NCBI RefSeq assembly: GCF_958298935.1
Contig: NC_084944.1
Location: 18,135,679-18,199,678 of the forward strand
Reading direction: 5' to 3'
DNA length: 64,000 bases
From: Phragmites australis
Lineage: Eukaryota > Streptophyta > Magnoliopsida > Poales > Poaceae
Below are positions 1 through 11,275 of the stretch, in pieces. Position numbers and translations under genes: made by a program. A model generated the notes under the pieces. The model saw nothing but the letters and a program-made list of their open reading frames with translations, was not told the DNA's origin and did no database searches. Numbering within the stretch: position 1 is the stretch's first letter; the number at the start of each line of letters is the position of its first letter.

Positions 1-2
1 AA

Positions 3-104
3 TCTGTGATGCCCTACATGCGCCTTGATGGTGTAGGCAAAACAGTTCAAGGGAAATTATTTTCCAATGTGACAGAACCTGAAATTTGTATAAAATTAGG
101 ATAA
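3..104 (+). other. possible 3' end of an upstream coding exon
   Basis: An open frame runs from the window edge to a TAA at 102-104 (about 33 codons, ending ..EICIKLG). It is followed by AT-rich sequence with repeated TATGCTTTAATTTA motifs (about 145-240) that would suit a 3' UTR. It might be the tail of an upstream CACTA gene, but it is too short to identify. Confidence 0.2.
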
Positions 105-285
105 GCTTTAATTTGTATCGAGGACTTGTATGCATGATGTAAGAGAGATTATGCTTTAATTTATATCAAGGGCATGTATAGAGTAATAATATGCTTTAAT
201 TTATATTTAGGGCAATTATATGCTTTAATTTAAGATGCTTTAATATGTAATAGAAGAATATTTCCCAAACAAGGAAAAAAATTAT

Positions 286-449
286 TTCACAGGCGGTTGA
301 CCTAAGAAACCGCCTGTGGAAATCATTTTCATAGGCGGTTAACGTAAGAAACCGCTTGTGAAAATAATTTCCACAGGTGGTTTATTAGGTCAACCGCCTG
401 TGAAAAATCATTTTCACAGGCGGTTTCTTACGTTAACTTCCTGTGGAAA
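286..449. repeat. CACTA subterminal inverted repeats, left cluster
   Basis: Four consecutive units of about 35-40 bp each hold CACAGGCGGTT...AACCGCCTGTG or its reverse, so each unit could fold on itself. They match the cluster at 6461-6660. In CACTA elements such repeats are the binding sites for the element's DNA-binding protein; that role is inferred here. Confidence 0.75.
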
Positions 450-454
450 TGGTT

Positions 455-464
455 TCTATATAAG
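455..464 (+). promoter_or_regulatory. TATA box of CACTA gene
   Basis: TCTATATAAG lies directly downstream of the subterminal repeat cluster and about 30 bp before the first plausible ATG (494). A C-rich start region (AAAACCCTAGCG) follows. This is the expected placement of a CACTA promoter. Confidence 0.5.
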
Positions 465-493
465 CGCGCAGCCCCGAAAACCCTAGCGCTTTG

Positions 494-3400
494 ATGAAGT
501 TTCGACCGCGCCGTCAGGCTGTCCGAGTGAACCGCCACCGCCCGCGCTCTCCCTTTCTGCTGCTGCCCGTGCTCTCCCTCCGTCCGCCACACCCAACGAG
601 GAGGGCCACCCCACAACGCCGCCGCCCCCGACGTGGAGGGCCACCCCGACGACAACCCGCCGAGGAGGAGCACGCCGCCGAGGAGGACCGCGCCGACGCT
701 GCCGAGGAGTTGTACACCACCGAGGAGGACCGCGCCAATGCTGAGGAGGACCGTGCCGACGCCGCTGAGGAGGTGCACGCTGCCGAGGAGGACCCTGACG
801 ACGACCCGCCGAGGAGGAGCACGCCGCAAATTGCAGGTATGTTTTTATAATTTTCCCTTGGAAAGCCTAGTGGGTGCAAAGATAACTGTGATGCGCTTCT
901 TGGTAATTTGGTCGTCCATGATGAACATTAGTTGAATATCAAGAAAAAGAAAAAAGAGACGTCATTTCTCCTTGTATTTGTTGGTACACTACACTCATTT
1001 CCTATCCCTCCAAACCGCCAAATGTCCCACATGTATCAGTGGCTTTTCCCTTCATGAGATTCTTGATACTATAAAATTGGATTTTGAATTATATGCACTT
1101 GCACGTAGAACTTTATTCAGCTGCATAATATCAGGGCAAATTCATTTGATTTTAGATCCAAATCTCTCTCTTCAACACATTTGTGATCTGTGCAGTTAAA
1201 AACTTATTGCAAACCCACATGTATGTTTAACAAAATTGCACATCCTCTCTATATCCCATAGTTCATACCGATGTTTTGAGTTATCGAAACATGCTGCATT
1301 GTACATAGGTATTTTGACCTTTTGTTTTAGTTCTATAAAAGGACAACTGCTACTGTAAAGCAATTTTTTATTTGAAGGAAAAGAGAGAACAGATACTTGA
1401 CCAACCATCAATTTCGGTTTAGAGAAATGTTGGACTGTGCTTATTAGTTGGTTGTGGAATTGAATCCTTGAACTTGAGCCTGTTGCACCTCGTTTATCAT
1501 GAACTTCACATAATCGAGGAAGTTCCGAATACTCCATTCTATTAGGGAATTTATGAAATTTATGGACTCTTATGCAGGATAAGTATATTTGGCTTCACTG
1601 CCTCTTCTAATTTTTGTGACTGAAAAGAACATACTTCTAATATATGTTATGAGAATGACTTATGCTAGGGTAGTTAGTACAAGACAGCACAAGGCAGCAC
1701 CTAAGGTTTCCAGAAAATAACCTAGTGACCTTTGTCGTCATGATTGTTCATGAATCAAATTAGCCACAGTAGCACAAAGATGATTCAGTGCACTACCACC
1801 TATTGTTAACTTATGCAGTATGAATGACATGTTTTCCAGAGTTAGATACTGTGAATTAGTTTACGATTGTCCTTATGATCAGTGAAGAACTGATAGCAAA
1901 CATTATATGCTATACTTTGAGACGTTTAGAATCAGGGGGAAGAAATTCCATATAGTCTCTGCAGGCTCTCACAGTCTACTTTTCCTCTTCAGTATGATGA
2001 TGAAGCCTGGAAGTTTATTTGTAAGTTCAAATCTAAAACATTCCATTTCAAAAGAAAAACACAGAGGTTAATTGCACAACAAAAAATGATTACCTTGACA
2101 TGAAAAAGCTTTGACAAAGGAAGTATTTGGGACTTGTGGCCCATGGCAAAGGTCAACTAAAGGATCGCACCTATATACTGTAATGGTCTTATCCTCGAGC
2201 GACTCATTATATAATGATTTCAACCTGAACAACAAAATATTTAAAATTGAATGAAGTTCACTTATATAAGATAGAAGCAGATAGATGCAATTGCAAGCAT
2301 CCGAAATTCACTTCATGTATTAAAAAGAATAGCATTTAACTAAGCGTAATAACAGGACACTAAAAAAGTGACTTTTTTAGCCCAGTATGGCATTAGTCGA
2401 GTGAACTAAGCAGGCAGTCACATCAGGCAAATCTGATTACCAAAAACCACCCAAGGTCTAAGTACCCAAGGTAATAAATCACAGGAGCATGGAATTGAAT
2501 TCTTGAACTTGAGCAATTTAACTATAAAATTGATGATTCTTATTCTGGTGTGTTCATAACTTGTTCCTTTACACATACATTGATTCCTTTTCTTTCCTCT
2601 AAAATAATATTATTGCATATTTCTATGTAACAATAATCTAGTTGTCAAGTAAGTATCATGGAGCCTAAGAAACCAGAAGCAAGTAGGCCGCTCCCAATAG
2701 AGGATGCCCCGTCACAGAGGCCACTCCCAATAGAGGACACCCCGGCACAAGATGGGGTGGATGCAAGCAGGAGGTTGGATAGGAGCCTAAGCCCGCACCA
2801 GCCATCCTCCAATAGCAGCGAAAGCTCAGGCTTGTATCACAGCCCAAGCCCTGTTCCGTGCGATTGGGAGTTCCAACGTCGGGAAAGTGACAACGACTAT
2901 GATCCCACCGAAGAGGTATTTAGTTAAGTCAATGCATTTTATACTTCTTAAATGGAGGAATATCTTTTGTTTGTGTCAACTCTCTTTTTTTTCTCTAGAG
3001 GGTGAGGGTGCAAAGATCTTCGCGTAGATCATCTGCGCCACAATATTCTGGGCCACAACCCACCGCTACCTCTGTGCCCGAAACTTCGGGTCCCTCTGGG
3101 CTTATGCTGAAATGAAGAAGGGGCGAGCATCGCAGAAATAAGTTGCCGTCCGACATTTACACAATAACACAGGTCGGTGTTGAAGGGGAGCCTGTTGCAC
3201 CTCGCGAGGCTTACGCCAAATTTCGCAACAGTTGCGGATTTCTTGTCAAGGAGTATGTCCCAATCATTATAACTGATTGGCGGTTGCTGCCGGATGAGAC
3301 GAAGGAGTTCCTGTGGGCAACAATGCAGAGAACCATCCGATTCCCCTCGGGAATAGAGGAAGCAGCCAAACAGAATGCATTGAAAACTATGGGAAAGAGC

Positions 3401-6289
3401 TTCCGGGGCTGGAAGAGTGAGCTGAATAACGAATTCGTGAAGAAGAACCTGGTACCCTTTAATAAATACGGAAATATTATGCCAGACCAATGGGCAGAGT
3501 TTGTTAGGCAGAAGACCACACCTGAGGCCATCAAACTGGGTGAATCATTCAAGCACCTTGCGAAGAAGAACAAGCACCACCATCACTTGGGCTCGTTTGG
3601 GTACGCCCCCAAATTCCTGATTGGAGGAGGCAAGAAGAAGAGGCTGCCCGGGCTGGAAAACCCAACCCTTTCGAAAATTATGATGAGCGAAGCAGGAAGT
3701 GGGTCCACACTCGGTCACAACGAACCGAGTATGGGGACTTAGTCTTTAACAGCCCCGAGACCATGGAAGTGACCCAGACCATCCAAGGGATTGCTAATGA
3801 AGGGTCTCTAGAGCATGACAGGGAGAATGACCTACTTACCAATGCCCTGGGGAACAAGGAACACCTGGGTCGCACTCGAGGCATCGGATCAAAAGTGGGC
3901 TGGAAGCATGGATTCACAGACGCCGCGGGCCAGTACAAGACCCATAATAGATATAAGAAGACCCTAGAGGAACAGATACAAGAACAGGTTAAGGTCCAAT
4001 TCATGAAGATGTGGAATGAAAAGAAAAAGGAAAGGGCGGCATTAATGCTGATAGAGCAACCAACCAGCCCAGGCTTTCGGAGCAGCGCCGGGTCCACGCA
4101 TGTCGATAGACAGAGATATCCTTTGGATGATATCACAGAGCATACCCCTTGCATTCTACATGTTCCGGTCAGCAAGGGAGACTTCACTATCGAGACTGCC
4201 ACTGGCCAGGCCATTCCAGGCCATGTGTTTCATAGTCAAGATATTCCGGCTGGTTACGCCAAGGTACAAGTCGACTCGGTGCAGCCGGTTTTCATGAAGT
4301 ACAAGCTTGACATCAGCACACCTGAGGGTATCGAGATTCTCGATGAGGCTGTTGGCAACTTCATTATGTGGCCCAGACGGGATATCATCTTCAGCCATCA
4401 GAAGTCACAATCGCTAGCGTCATGGCTGTCCCAGCGCATAGCATCTCTACCTCAGGCACCTCCACCCCAGAGCCAACCTTCTCCGCCTCAGGCACCTCAG
4501 CCTCAGAGCCAAGTCTCTCTGCTTCAGGCACCTCAGCCCCAGAGCCAAGCCTCTCCGCCTCATGCACCATCGCCCTCGCGCTCGGTAGCTCTGCCTCATG
4601 CAACTTTGCATCGTGCTTCACCGTCTACAACTCCGGCACCTCTGCCTCCAGTGTCTTCGACTCTGGCATCTCCGCCTCCAGCATTTGCGCCTCCGGCACA
4701 TCCATCACCTGAGCATCGGAGAGTCCCTAAAATGATTACCCTATACGAGAAGACTCTACCTGATCCGGTGAAGAGGTAGCTTCTGTCCTCAAAAGAAAAG
4801 GCATCATCCGCTCAGGAATCTCCAGCGAAGGTCGATCTTGCAAAAGAGACCGGCAAAACATTAAGTACCCCTCAGATGGATTTCTTGTCTACACCGGATA
4901 TTTCGGAGAAATATGAGCATGGCAAGCCATTTCTGCCATCGTTTCAACTCCAAGAAGGTCCATGGGAGATGAGGAAATTCCACGAATGGTACATGAGGGC
5001 ATGTCACGCGGGGTTCACCGTAATCACTGCTTTTGTCCCTGCTAACGTTTATCTAAGCGGAGACTCCTATCTCATGTTGGATTTTAAGGACATGCGCACT
5101 TTGTTCCGCCGCGAAAAACTCGACATCATTCTCGTAAGCGTATGGTGCCTGTAAGTGCCTACAATCTACCCCTACGTTCATATATCTACCAATGTATGCT
5201 ATAGAAGCTAATGACTAGTGACTTATTTTGTAGGATGCAATTTAACGATGCGGAAAAGTTGAAGAGGCCCGTCGGATTCATTAATCCACAACAAATTTCT
5301 CAGCCCAACATGGTCATAAACTTGAGGACTGATGACCCCCAGATTAAGGGGAAGAGTAAAAAGGATAAAGCAAGGGTCCTAAAAGACTTGACCAAATCAA
5401 AAAGGCTCAAAATGTCAGCCTACATAGGAAGGGCTATGCTAGAAATGCAGGACAAGGACTGCATCTTGGCTTCCTACAACTTTAAGTAAGTGTGATACAT
5501 CATGAACCTAACATAAGTATTCAACTTAGTTGATCGATCAAGAATCTAACATAAGTATTCATGTAGCGACCACTATATTTGTATAATGCTGATGCCGAAG
5601 TCGAGCAGACTTGTGGTTCTTGACTCAGCCGATTTCCAACAAAAATTCTACCAAGATTTCATTGACGTTATACAAAGGTAAAAAAAAATCTCCATACATA
5701 AAATTCTTATAAATCATTTATGAATTGATAATTAATTATTGGCATTTGAATAGGGCCTACAAGTGGTACGTAACGAAAGGTGGGATACATGATACGGTCA
5801 AGCCAGATGCGATGGCGGTCCGTACACACTTTCCGGTAATAACACACTTCTAGTGCTTGCATCTCGCTATTTATGATGAAGAGTTTTATTGAATTAACAA
5901 ATACGTTACGTTTTTATTTGAAGTGCCACAAGCAAGATTTCAATAGCATTCTTTGTGGATATTATATTTGTGAGTTTTTTAGGGTAAATGGGAGGTACAC
6001 AATGAACCCTGAGGACGTAAGTCATCATTGCGCATACACATTCTTATTTGGTTATGTTTTCGTTATCAGTAGTGTTTTAACTCTTTTAGTTGTGTTTTCA
6101 ATCCAGGCACGGATGGTCCAAAATAAAACCGATCAATCTCTCACAGACAAACATATCCAAAACGTCCAACGTGACATGCGCCGGTTTATTATGCACGAAG
6201 TCATCCACAAGAACGGAAGATTCTTTCATTACGGAGGCGAATTAGCTAGCCATTCTAGGCTTTGTGAGTGGGAGAAGAAAGACTTTTAG
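494..6289 (+). pseudogene. CACTA Transposase_24 / Ulp1 (C48) peptidase gene, broken
   Basis: Probable exons: 494-836 (Arg-rich, then Glu/Ala/Asp repeats), 2658-2915, 2999-5150, 5234-5485, 5567-5677, 5754-5835, 5924-6016, 6107-6289. All inner junctions are GT-AG and phase-compatible. The middle (3116-3740) matches the Transposase_24 region (..GWKSELNNEFV.., ..HHLGSFGYAPKF). A Pro/Ser-rich linker follows (4440-4720). The C-terminal exons form a Ulp1-like cysteine protease with His (NDHYIC), Asp (VVLDSADF), Gln (CHKQDF) and Cys (LCGYYIC) all present. Breaks: in-frame TGA at 3113, a one-base frameshift near 3610 (after GYAPKF), and in-frame TAG at 4777. Such proteins accompany TNP2 in grass CACTA elements. 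The 5' exon and the long first intron (837-2657) are the least certain parts. Confidence 0.75.
837..2657 (+). other. long first intron of the CACTA gene, no gene seen
   Basis: AT-rich sequence between a GTATGT donor at 837 and the coding segment starting at 2658. Only short, unconvincing ORFs are present on either strand, and no RNA gene or transposon termini were recognised. Treating it as an intron is an inference from the flanking exons. Confidence 0.35.
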
Positions 6290-6460
6290 CAATATAGGCT
6301 TGTGATGTTGTGAATATTATTGTACTTGTGTTAAATATTGAAATATGTGAAATCTGTGATACCATGTGATGCTATTGATATCTGTGATGTTATTAAAACT
6401 GTGTAAAATCTGGAGGGAATAAAATATATTCTAATTATTTTTTGAAAAAAATATATACCA

Positions 6461-6660
6461 TAGGCGGTTGGCTTAAGGAACCGCCTGTGGAAATCCATTT
6501 TCAGAAACGGTTGACTTAACGAACCGCATTTCCACAGGCTTCCGCATGCGGTTTCTTAAGTCAATCGCCTGTGGAAATTCCACAGGCGGTTGTTTCCACA
6601 TGCGGTTAATTTTGTGCTTGTGGAAATCGTTCATTTCTATAGGCCTTCATTCTTAGGTGG
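6461..6660. repeat. CACTA subterminal inverted repeats, right cluster
   Basis: Degenerate repeats of CATAGGCGGTT..GAACCGCCTGTGG and related palindromic units lie between the Ulp1 stop codon (6289) and the element terminus at 6709. Mirror-image arrangement and sequence agree with the left cluster at 286-449. Confidence 0.75.
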
Positions 6661-6723
6661 ATGCGCTAAACACCTGCGAAAGATGTTTCCACCTGCCTAT
6701 GTTGTAGTGTTGTGTACTAGTGG

Positions 6724-7932
6724 CAGCTTCACAATTCATCTCTTCAGAAATCAAAAGCATTGCTGCTTCAGATACAACGACACAAGAATTGGCTTGTCTT
6801 GTGTGTCCAGATAGTTTCAGAAATCTCAGAAGTACTTCTGTTTCTGGTAGTTAGGTTTTATACATTGTCCTGACAGGAAGGAACCTGTCTTGGCGCTTCA
6901 GTTACAAAACTTGCAAACTGCCGAAAGTATTATATGGAAATAACGCAGTACGGCTTTTCTAGAATTCAATTGTTTCCTATACAATTGTTGTGTTTCAAAT
7001 GGACATAAAGCTCAAAATTTATGTACAAATGATTTTACACTTTCTAAAGAAAACTGATGGTTGCATAATTAAATTTAACATTGTTACATGCCACTATTCT
7101 CTGACGAATTGTTTGGTCACTCGTATCGATAAAAAATTAACTGCTACATTATCGTTTAGTTTGAAATGAGATTATGACGTGTATGAGATTTGTGAGACAA
7201 AAATGTACACATAATTGGAAAGGAAGTGGAACGGAGGAGAGAGGGTCTACACATTACGTACCATCAATTCCATTGAGGCAGACATCTAACCTCTTGATCA
7301 GTGAAATTTGTGGGGCTACAAATTATGCCAACTAGTCCAACCACAAACAGACCGTATGCAGTTTCTGCCCTGCACACATGCTGATCGATTGCTCTCCTAG
7401 CTTCACTTCATCCATACAAATATGCAATGAAGCTTCATGGTCTATTTTGCGGTTTCAAACAGGACCTACTCAGTTTCAAACATGACCTTTTTTCTCATCA
7501 GAAAGCATCAAAACTGCGAACAGGTTCTTAGCTCAATGGTAAGGCACGGGAGTCTTCATCAGCTGTCGTGGGTTCAATCCCCGGTGTTCGCACCCCTGTT
7601 AAAAGGCCTCCAATAAAAACCCCGAAAAGAAAGGATCCGGTGCTTAAAAAAAAAGCATCAAAACAAGCACCGAATGGTCAGCTGTAGTGCTACAGCAGAA
7701 AGGTGAAGCGTCATGCCAAGACTGCGGACTACCCCCCCCCCCCCAAAATCTCCGTACTATTAATTATGGCACAGTGACATCTCTAGGTGAGTGCTACAGT
7801 ACACCACCATTGCTTTTGCTTGTTTGGTCAAACAAACGCAACTCGTCAGAGAATTCAGAAACCTGATGCACGCGAGTACTGAAGTACTAGCAGATGTTTA
7901 TTTCATGTTTGGTGCTTTTTCAAAATAAAGTT
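6724..7932. repeat. duplicated intergenic block, copy A
   Basis: This block is nearly collinear with copy B (16802-17537 plus 19183-19510). Both run from CAGCTTCACAATTCATC to GGTGCTTTTTCAAAA. Without its SINE, copy A is about 1059 bp, and without its insertion copy B is about 1051 bp, so the two match in length. No coding region was recognised in it. The block starts 14 bp after the CACTA terminus, so the CACTA may have removed or displaced the left edge. Confidence 0.9.
7515..7651 (+). mobile_element. tRNA-derived SINE
   Basis: A tRNA-like head carries a box A (TAGCTCAATGGT, 7529-7540) and a box B (GGTTCAATCCC, 7571-7581), the internal Pol III promoter elements. A tRNA-unrelated body and a terminal A-run (7646-7654) follow. 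The flanks carry a 13-bp direct repeat, AAAGCATCAAAAC, at 7502-7514 and 7652-7664. The duplicated block at 19238-19260 lacks the whole unit, which gives a paralogous empty site. It is not a functional tRNA gene: the D and anticodon stems pair poorly. Confidence 0.85.
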
Positions 7933-8184
7933 TTCCTTTGATTTGGAAGGCTCGTAAATCAAATTGATCAAAAATTTTCCTCAATTTGCTCTCTACAGAA
8001 ATTCAGATACTTCAGATAAAATTATGGGTAGTCTAGACTTCGCAGGGAAAACCTCCCTTATTTTGTACTTGAAAATCATTAGGGTTTATGGTGTAATTTA
8101 AATCTAGAACATTTTATATAGTGTATATGTATGTCTATGTAGTATAGATTTAACATGCAAGTCACATCGATCGATGAAACAGCA

Positions 8185-8375
8185 TGAACACATTCTCCGC
8201 AGAAATCTGCAGAGTCCGGAGAAAAGCCCGGAGACTCCGGAACAACACGTTCTCTGCAGAATCACAGAGAGTCTAGGGAATTATCTGGAGACTCTGCAGT
8301 TTGGAGAGTCGAGATAATTATCCAGAGACTCTGTAACTTGGATAGTCCGGAGAATTGCCTGGAGTCTCCGGCCTC
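8185..8375. repeat. imperfect GGAGACTCCGG-type repeats
   Basis: Repeated CCGGAGACTCCGGA, GAGACTCTGCAG and related units alternate with AATTATC/AATTGCC. A similar motif cluster sits at 24505-24580 inside a copia-like LTR, so this is probably LTR-derived debris. No termini were found. Confidence 0.45.
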
Positions 8376-8525
8376 CTATACTTTTCTGATGTTGTTAGAT
8401 CACGAAGTTTGTTATTTCTCCGGATGTCTTACACTTTTAGCATATTGTTATGCATATTGTAGCATAAATTGTTTCACTTCATTCATGCTTATCATTGCAA
8501 GCATTCTTCTTTAGTGAGCAAAGAA

Positions 8526-8583
8526 CGACGCCTGACGCGGGCACAGTTGAAGAGTGACGCGTGACGCGGGCGCAGTTGAAGAA
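8526..8583. repeat. tandem duplication of a 31-bp unit
   Basis: GACGCCTGACGCGGGC-CAGTTGAAGA is repeated twice with few mismatches, directly before the LINE-derived segment. Confidence 0.6.
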
Positions 8584-8589
8584 GACCAA

Positions 8590-9253
8590 GTGATCGGCAT
8601 ACCACCTCATGTTTCAGGGCTTTGTTTGTTTTGGGGGAGCCAGGCTGGTGTGGAGATCACCGTCGAAGGTAAAATTCTTCGGTTGGCTGGGGCTTCATGA
8701 TCGGCTATGGACGGCGGCACGAAGGCGACAGTACAGACTCCAACCTGATGACTCCAGCACACACTGTTTGCAACTACCAAAAACCACAGATCATCTGCTC
8801 CTGCACTGCACCATGGCGAGAGAGATATGGTGGTGTGTTATGGGAGTTCACACTTCTGAGGCGGAGACTTCTGTCCTAGATTAGTGGCTTCACCTCTGGG
8901 GGGTTGTGGCCAAAGTTTACCGCAAAGGGCTGGACTCTTTAATTCTTCTCAGCTGCTGGAGAATTTGGCTGTCACACAGTGATATCATCTTCAACAATCA
9001 CCGCATCCCTTCTGACTACCTAGAGGCCATCATCTCGGAGGACGTCGATCACTAGTGTGACGCCGGGGCTAAGAAACTATCCATACTCAAGGAGGGGCTG
9101 CGTGGTTTTGGCTTGGTTTTCTAATTACCGCCGGTGCTAGGATCGTCTAGTTGAACTCTTCTTGTGTAATCTCATTTTTTTGGTGTAATACTCTTTTTTT
9201 TATCTCTTTTTAATATAAAGATACGCAGCTCTCCTGCTTATTCGATAAAAAAA
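8590..9253 (+). mobile_element. 5'-truncated LINE (L1-like) 3' end
   Basis: Encodes the zinc-binding reverse-transcriptase domain (zf-RVT) found at the C-terminus of plant LINE ORF2. Visible cues are KVKFFGWL, a DRLWTAARR stretch, and a Cys/His series (HCLQLPKTTDHLLLHC). An in-frame stop lies at about 8880, after which homology continues to KLSILKEGLRGFGLVF near 9120. The 3' UTR ends in TTCGATAAAAAAA (9240-9253), the usual LINE tail. The reverse transcriptase and endonuclease parts are missing. Confidence 0.75.
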
Positions 9254-9653
9254 CAATCTATTACGGCACATTTTATTTGAACTTTAATTAGATACATGTG
9301 TTAACTCATCAAGAAACTACGTTGAAAGAAAAGAAAAGAAAAGACTCAAGCACCAAACTTTTCATCTTACTTAATCGTAGAAAAAACAACATTATTACTG
9401 TCCTTGCCTTGCGAATTACCCACTAATATGCAGTATGGCTTCACCGACTGAAAGATTCTGCAAGTGCAGGTGTTAATTTGAAGCAAAATTACTACTTGTT
9501 CACACATCAGCAATACATACATAGCATTTGGAAAGCACTGGATATAGAAATGTTTGATTACAAACATTAGAATTTCAACTAGTGTTCATGTGCTTCTCCA
9601 AGAAAAACAAACGTACATAAATCCATAAGCGACAGGTAGAAGCAATGAAGAAG
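9254..9653. other. intergenic, no gene seen
   Basis: AT-rich spacer between the LINE tail and the stop codon of the minus-strand NB-ARC-like gene. It probably contains that gene's 3' UTR and poly(A) region, but no clear signal was recognised. Confidence 0.4.
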
Positions 9654-11126
9654 TTAGTTCCCTTGTGGAAATCGAACGCTGGATCGACGCTTCCTCGTGG
9701 AGGTAGAACATTCATGCGTCTCCTCTGCACATTCAACGTCAGCAACAAGCTTTGTATATGGAGGTATCCGTGACTCCCACGTAACTAAGACAAACCGATC
9801 ATTGGGTACAGCAATACATCCAGTTATCAGGTCTCCAAAGGCGATATGAGCTAACTTCCTTTCTGAGGATTCATCCTTTTCAATTCGAGGGGGCATCAGA
9901 CGAAGAGCAGAGTGATACGAAGAGATAAATGAGGTGATGTCTATTGGGCGCTCATTCTCGAGGATATCTTTCGGATGTTCGCCGTACATTAATAAGTTAT
10001 TATCCACCATCACCTTGAACCGCTGCAGTATGCGAAGCCAGAACTGAGCATCATATTTCCTTCGCAGCAAATCAGCAATGACATTCGCAGTTATGAGTGA
10101 CCCTCCCAGTACTACTGCTAGCTCATTTGCTATTGATGCTAAGCGGGGATGATTGTTTTCATCTATGCTTCCAAAAGCTAACATTTTGAAGAGGTAACTG
10201 TACTCCTCACGGGACAAACTATTTAGGAAAACTGCCTTTACGGTTCCAAACCTTGCAAGATTTTGAATTCTACTTATGATTATCACTTTGCTACCTTCAG
10301 CTGCCAAACGTGTTACATTTGAATAGAACTTTACCCAATCATCATCATCCACATCTGTAAAAAATTCAATAACAACTAAAGTCCTCCCGTTACGGAACTT
10401 CTCATGATCCATTATTCTCCATATGCTATCTCCATTAATGAATAGTATCAAAGAGAAGTGGGATTGGATACGATCATTCTTGCACACATGGCTAACCAAA
10501 GTTTTCTTACCAACCCTGCAACCACCAATGACTGGAAGCACCATAGGAGCACCATGTCGTCCACGATCTTGCAATAAGATGTTGATGATGTGCTGCTTCT
10601 CAACATGGCGACCAAACATGAAGTTGTCGGTGTAGAGGTAAGTGTCGTAGGGCCTGCGACAAGGATCACATCCTCCCAAGAGCACAACAAACTCAGTCAT
10701 GTTAGCAATAGCGGCCTCCAAATTTTGCAGTACACCCTGCAGATCATAACTTTCAGAAAACCCTCTTGTGCTACCAGGAATCGTACGCAAACGCTTCAAG
10801 GGAATTGAAGAAGAAGTCGCCCGACCTGAAAAGCTGCTCACCTCTTCATGTCTGATTTTCTCCCAAAGAGATTTGTACTTGAAGATGTCTACCATATGGT
10901 ACCCTCGATACATGCTCTCCACAAGCAACTTGAGTTGAATTAGCATAGTAGGATTAGTAATATATCTTCCATCTGCCTCATCGACAACAGCATGGATCCT
11001 CAATAGGAGTTGCTGCAATCGTTTCAGCTTCTCATCCATGGCAGTATGGTCCCTGTACTTCTTGCTCAGCAAGGAGAGTATTCGGCTAAATATTTCACTT
11101 GCGATTGCTGATATGGCTGCCTCCAT
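9654..11126 (-). CDS. NB-ARC-like protein with Rx-type N-terminus, no LRR (490 aa)
   Basis: Uninterrupted 490-codon gene. Residues 1-90 are helical and resemble the Rx N-terminal domain of CC-type plant immune receptors (ISAIASEI.., ..VVDEADGRY). Residues 109-115 form a basic PLKRLRT cluster. The NB region shows a P-loop GGCRVGKKT (201-209), a kinase-2-like TLVVIEFFTDVDDDDW (249-264) with Glu where the usual first Asp stands, an RNBS-B-like GSKVIIISR (278-286) and a GLPL-like LGGSL (340-344). The typical NB-ARC winged helix and MHD motif are not evident. No LRR follows, and the chain ends in a basic STRKRRSSVRF stretch. It is a paralogue of the 49229-50701 gene, with the same predicted length. 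A role in immunity is inferred from the family resemblance only; reduced nucleotide turnover is likely from the altered motifs. Confidence 0.85.
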   Translation of the reverse strand: MEAAISAIASEIFSRILSLLSKKYRDHTAMDEKLKRLQQLLLRIHAVVDEADGRYITNPTMLIQLKLLVESMYRGYHMVDIFKYKSLWEKIRHEEVSSFSGRATSSSIPLKRLRTIPGSTRGFSESYDLQGVLQNLEAAIANMTEFVVLLGGCDPCRRPYDTYLYTDNFMFGRHVEKQHIINILLQDRGRHGAPMVLPVIGGCRVGKKTLVSHVCKNDRIQSHFSLILFINGDSIWRIMDHEKFRNGRTLVVIEFFTDVDDDDWVKFYSNVTRLAAEGSKVIIISRIQNLARFGTVKAVFLNSLSREEYSYLFKMLAFGSIDENNHPRLASIANELAVVLGGSLITANVIADLLRRKYDAQFWLRILQRFKVMVDNNLLMYGEHPKDILENERPIDITSFISSYHSALRLMPPRIEKDESSERKLAHIAFGDLITGCIAVPNDRFVLVTWESRIPPYTKLVADVECAEETHECSTSTRKRRSSVRFPQGN

Positions 11127-11265
11127 CTGGAACTATGTCTTCCGATCCGCGTGCACTGGATGTTTGGTTGTGGTCTGGACTGGTAGGTAGAGGGGAGACA
11201 CTGTGTAGTGTGTACGCCAGTGGCTTACTCTTGTTCTGAAGTTAGCTAGAGGTTGGCCCTTGCAA

Positions 11266-11275
11266 AATATATATA
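11266..11275 (-). promoter_or_regulatory. TATA-like element upstream of NB-ARC-like gene
   Basis: On the minus strand this reads TATATATATT, about 140 bp upstream of the ATG at 11126. It is the only good TATA-like run in the first 300 bp upstream. The assignment rests on position and composition. Confidence 0.4.

Larger units (their letters stand above)
1..6709 (+). mobile_element. CACTA (En/Spm) DNA transposon, left end outside window
   Basis: The right terminus ends in GTTGTAGTG at 6701-6709, the reverse complement of the CACTACAAC start typical of CACTA elements. Inside it lie clustered inverted subterminal repeats built on AGGCGGTT/AACCGCCT (6461-6660). The same repeat type occurs at 286-449, just ahead of a TATA box and gene start, so both clusters probably belong to one element. 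The gene between them is a Transposase_24/Ulp1-type CACTA gene. No CACTACAAC start is visible at the left, so the 5' terminus and any TNP2 gene lie upstream of the window. The gene is broken, so the copy is non-autonomous as seen here. Confidence 0.8.

Noticed and set aside
494..850. Long overlapping frames on both strands rich in Glu/Ala/Asp or Ser/Ala/Arg
   Set aside because: GC-rich trinucleotide-like repetition (GAGGAGGACCGCGCC) keeps several frames open. Only the plus-strand frame fits the TATA box, ATG and splice donor.
7516..7592. Apparent tRNA gene with a 7-bp acceptor-like pairing GCGAACA/TGTTCGC
   Set aside because: The box A position does not fit that acceptor stem, the D and anticodon stems pair poorly, and a body, A-tail and 13-bp target repeats follow. 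It is a SINE head.
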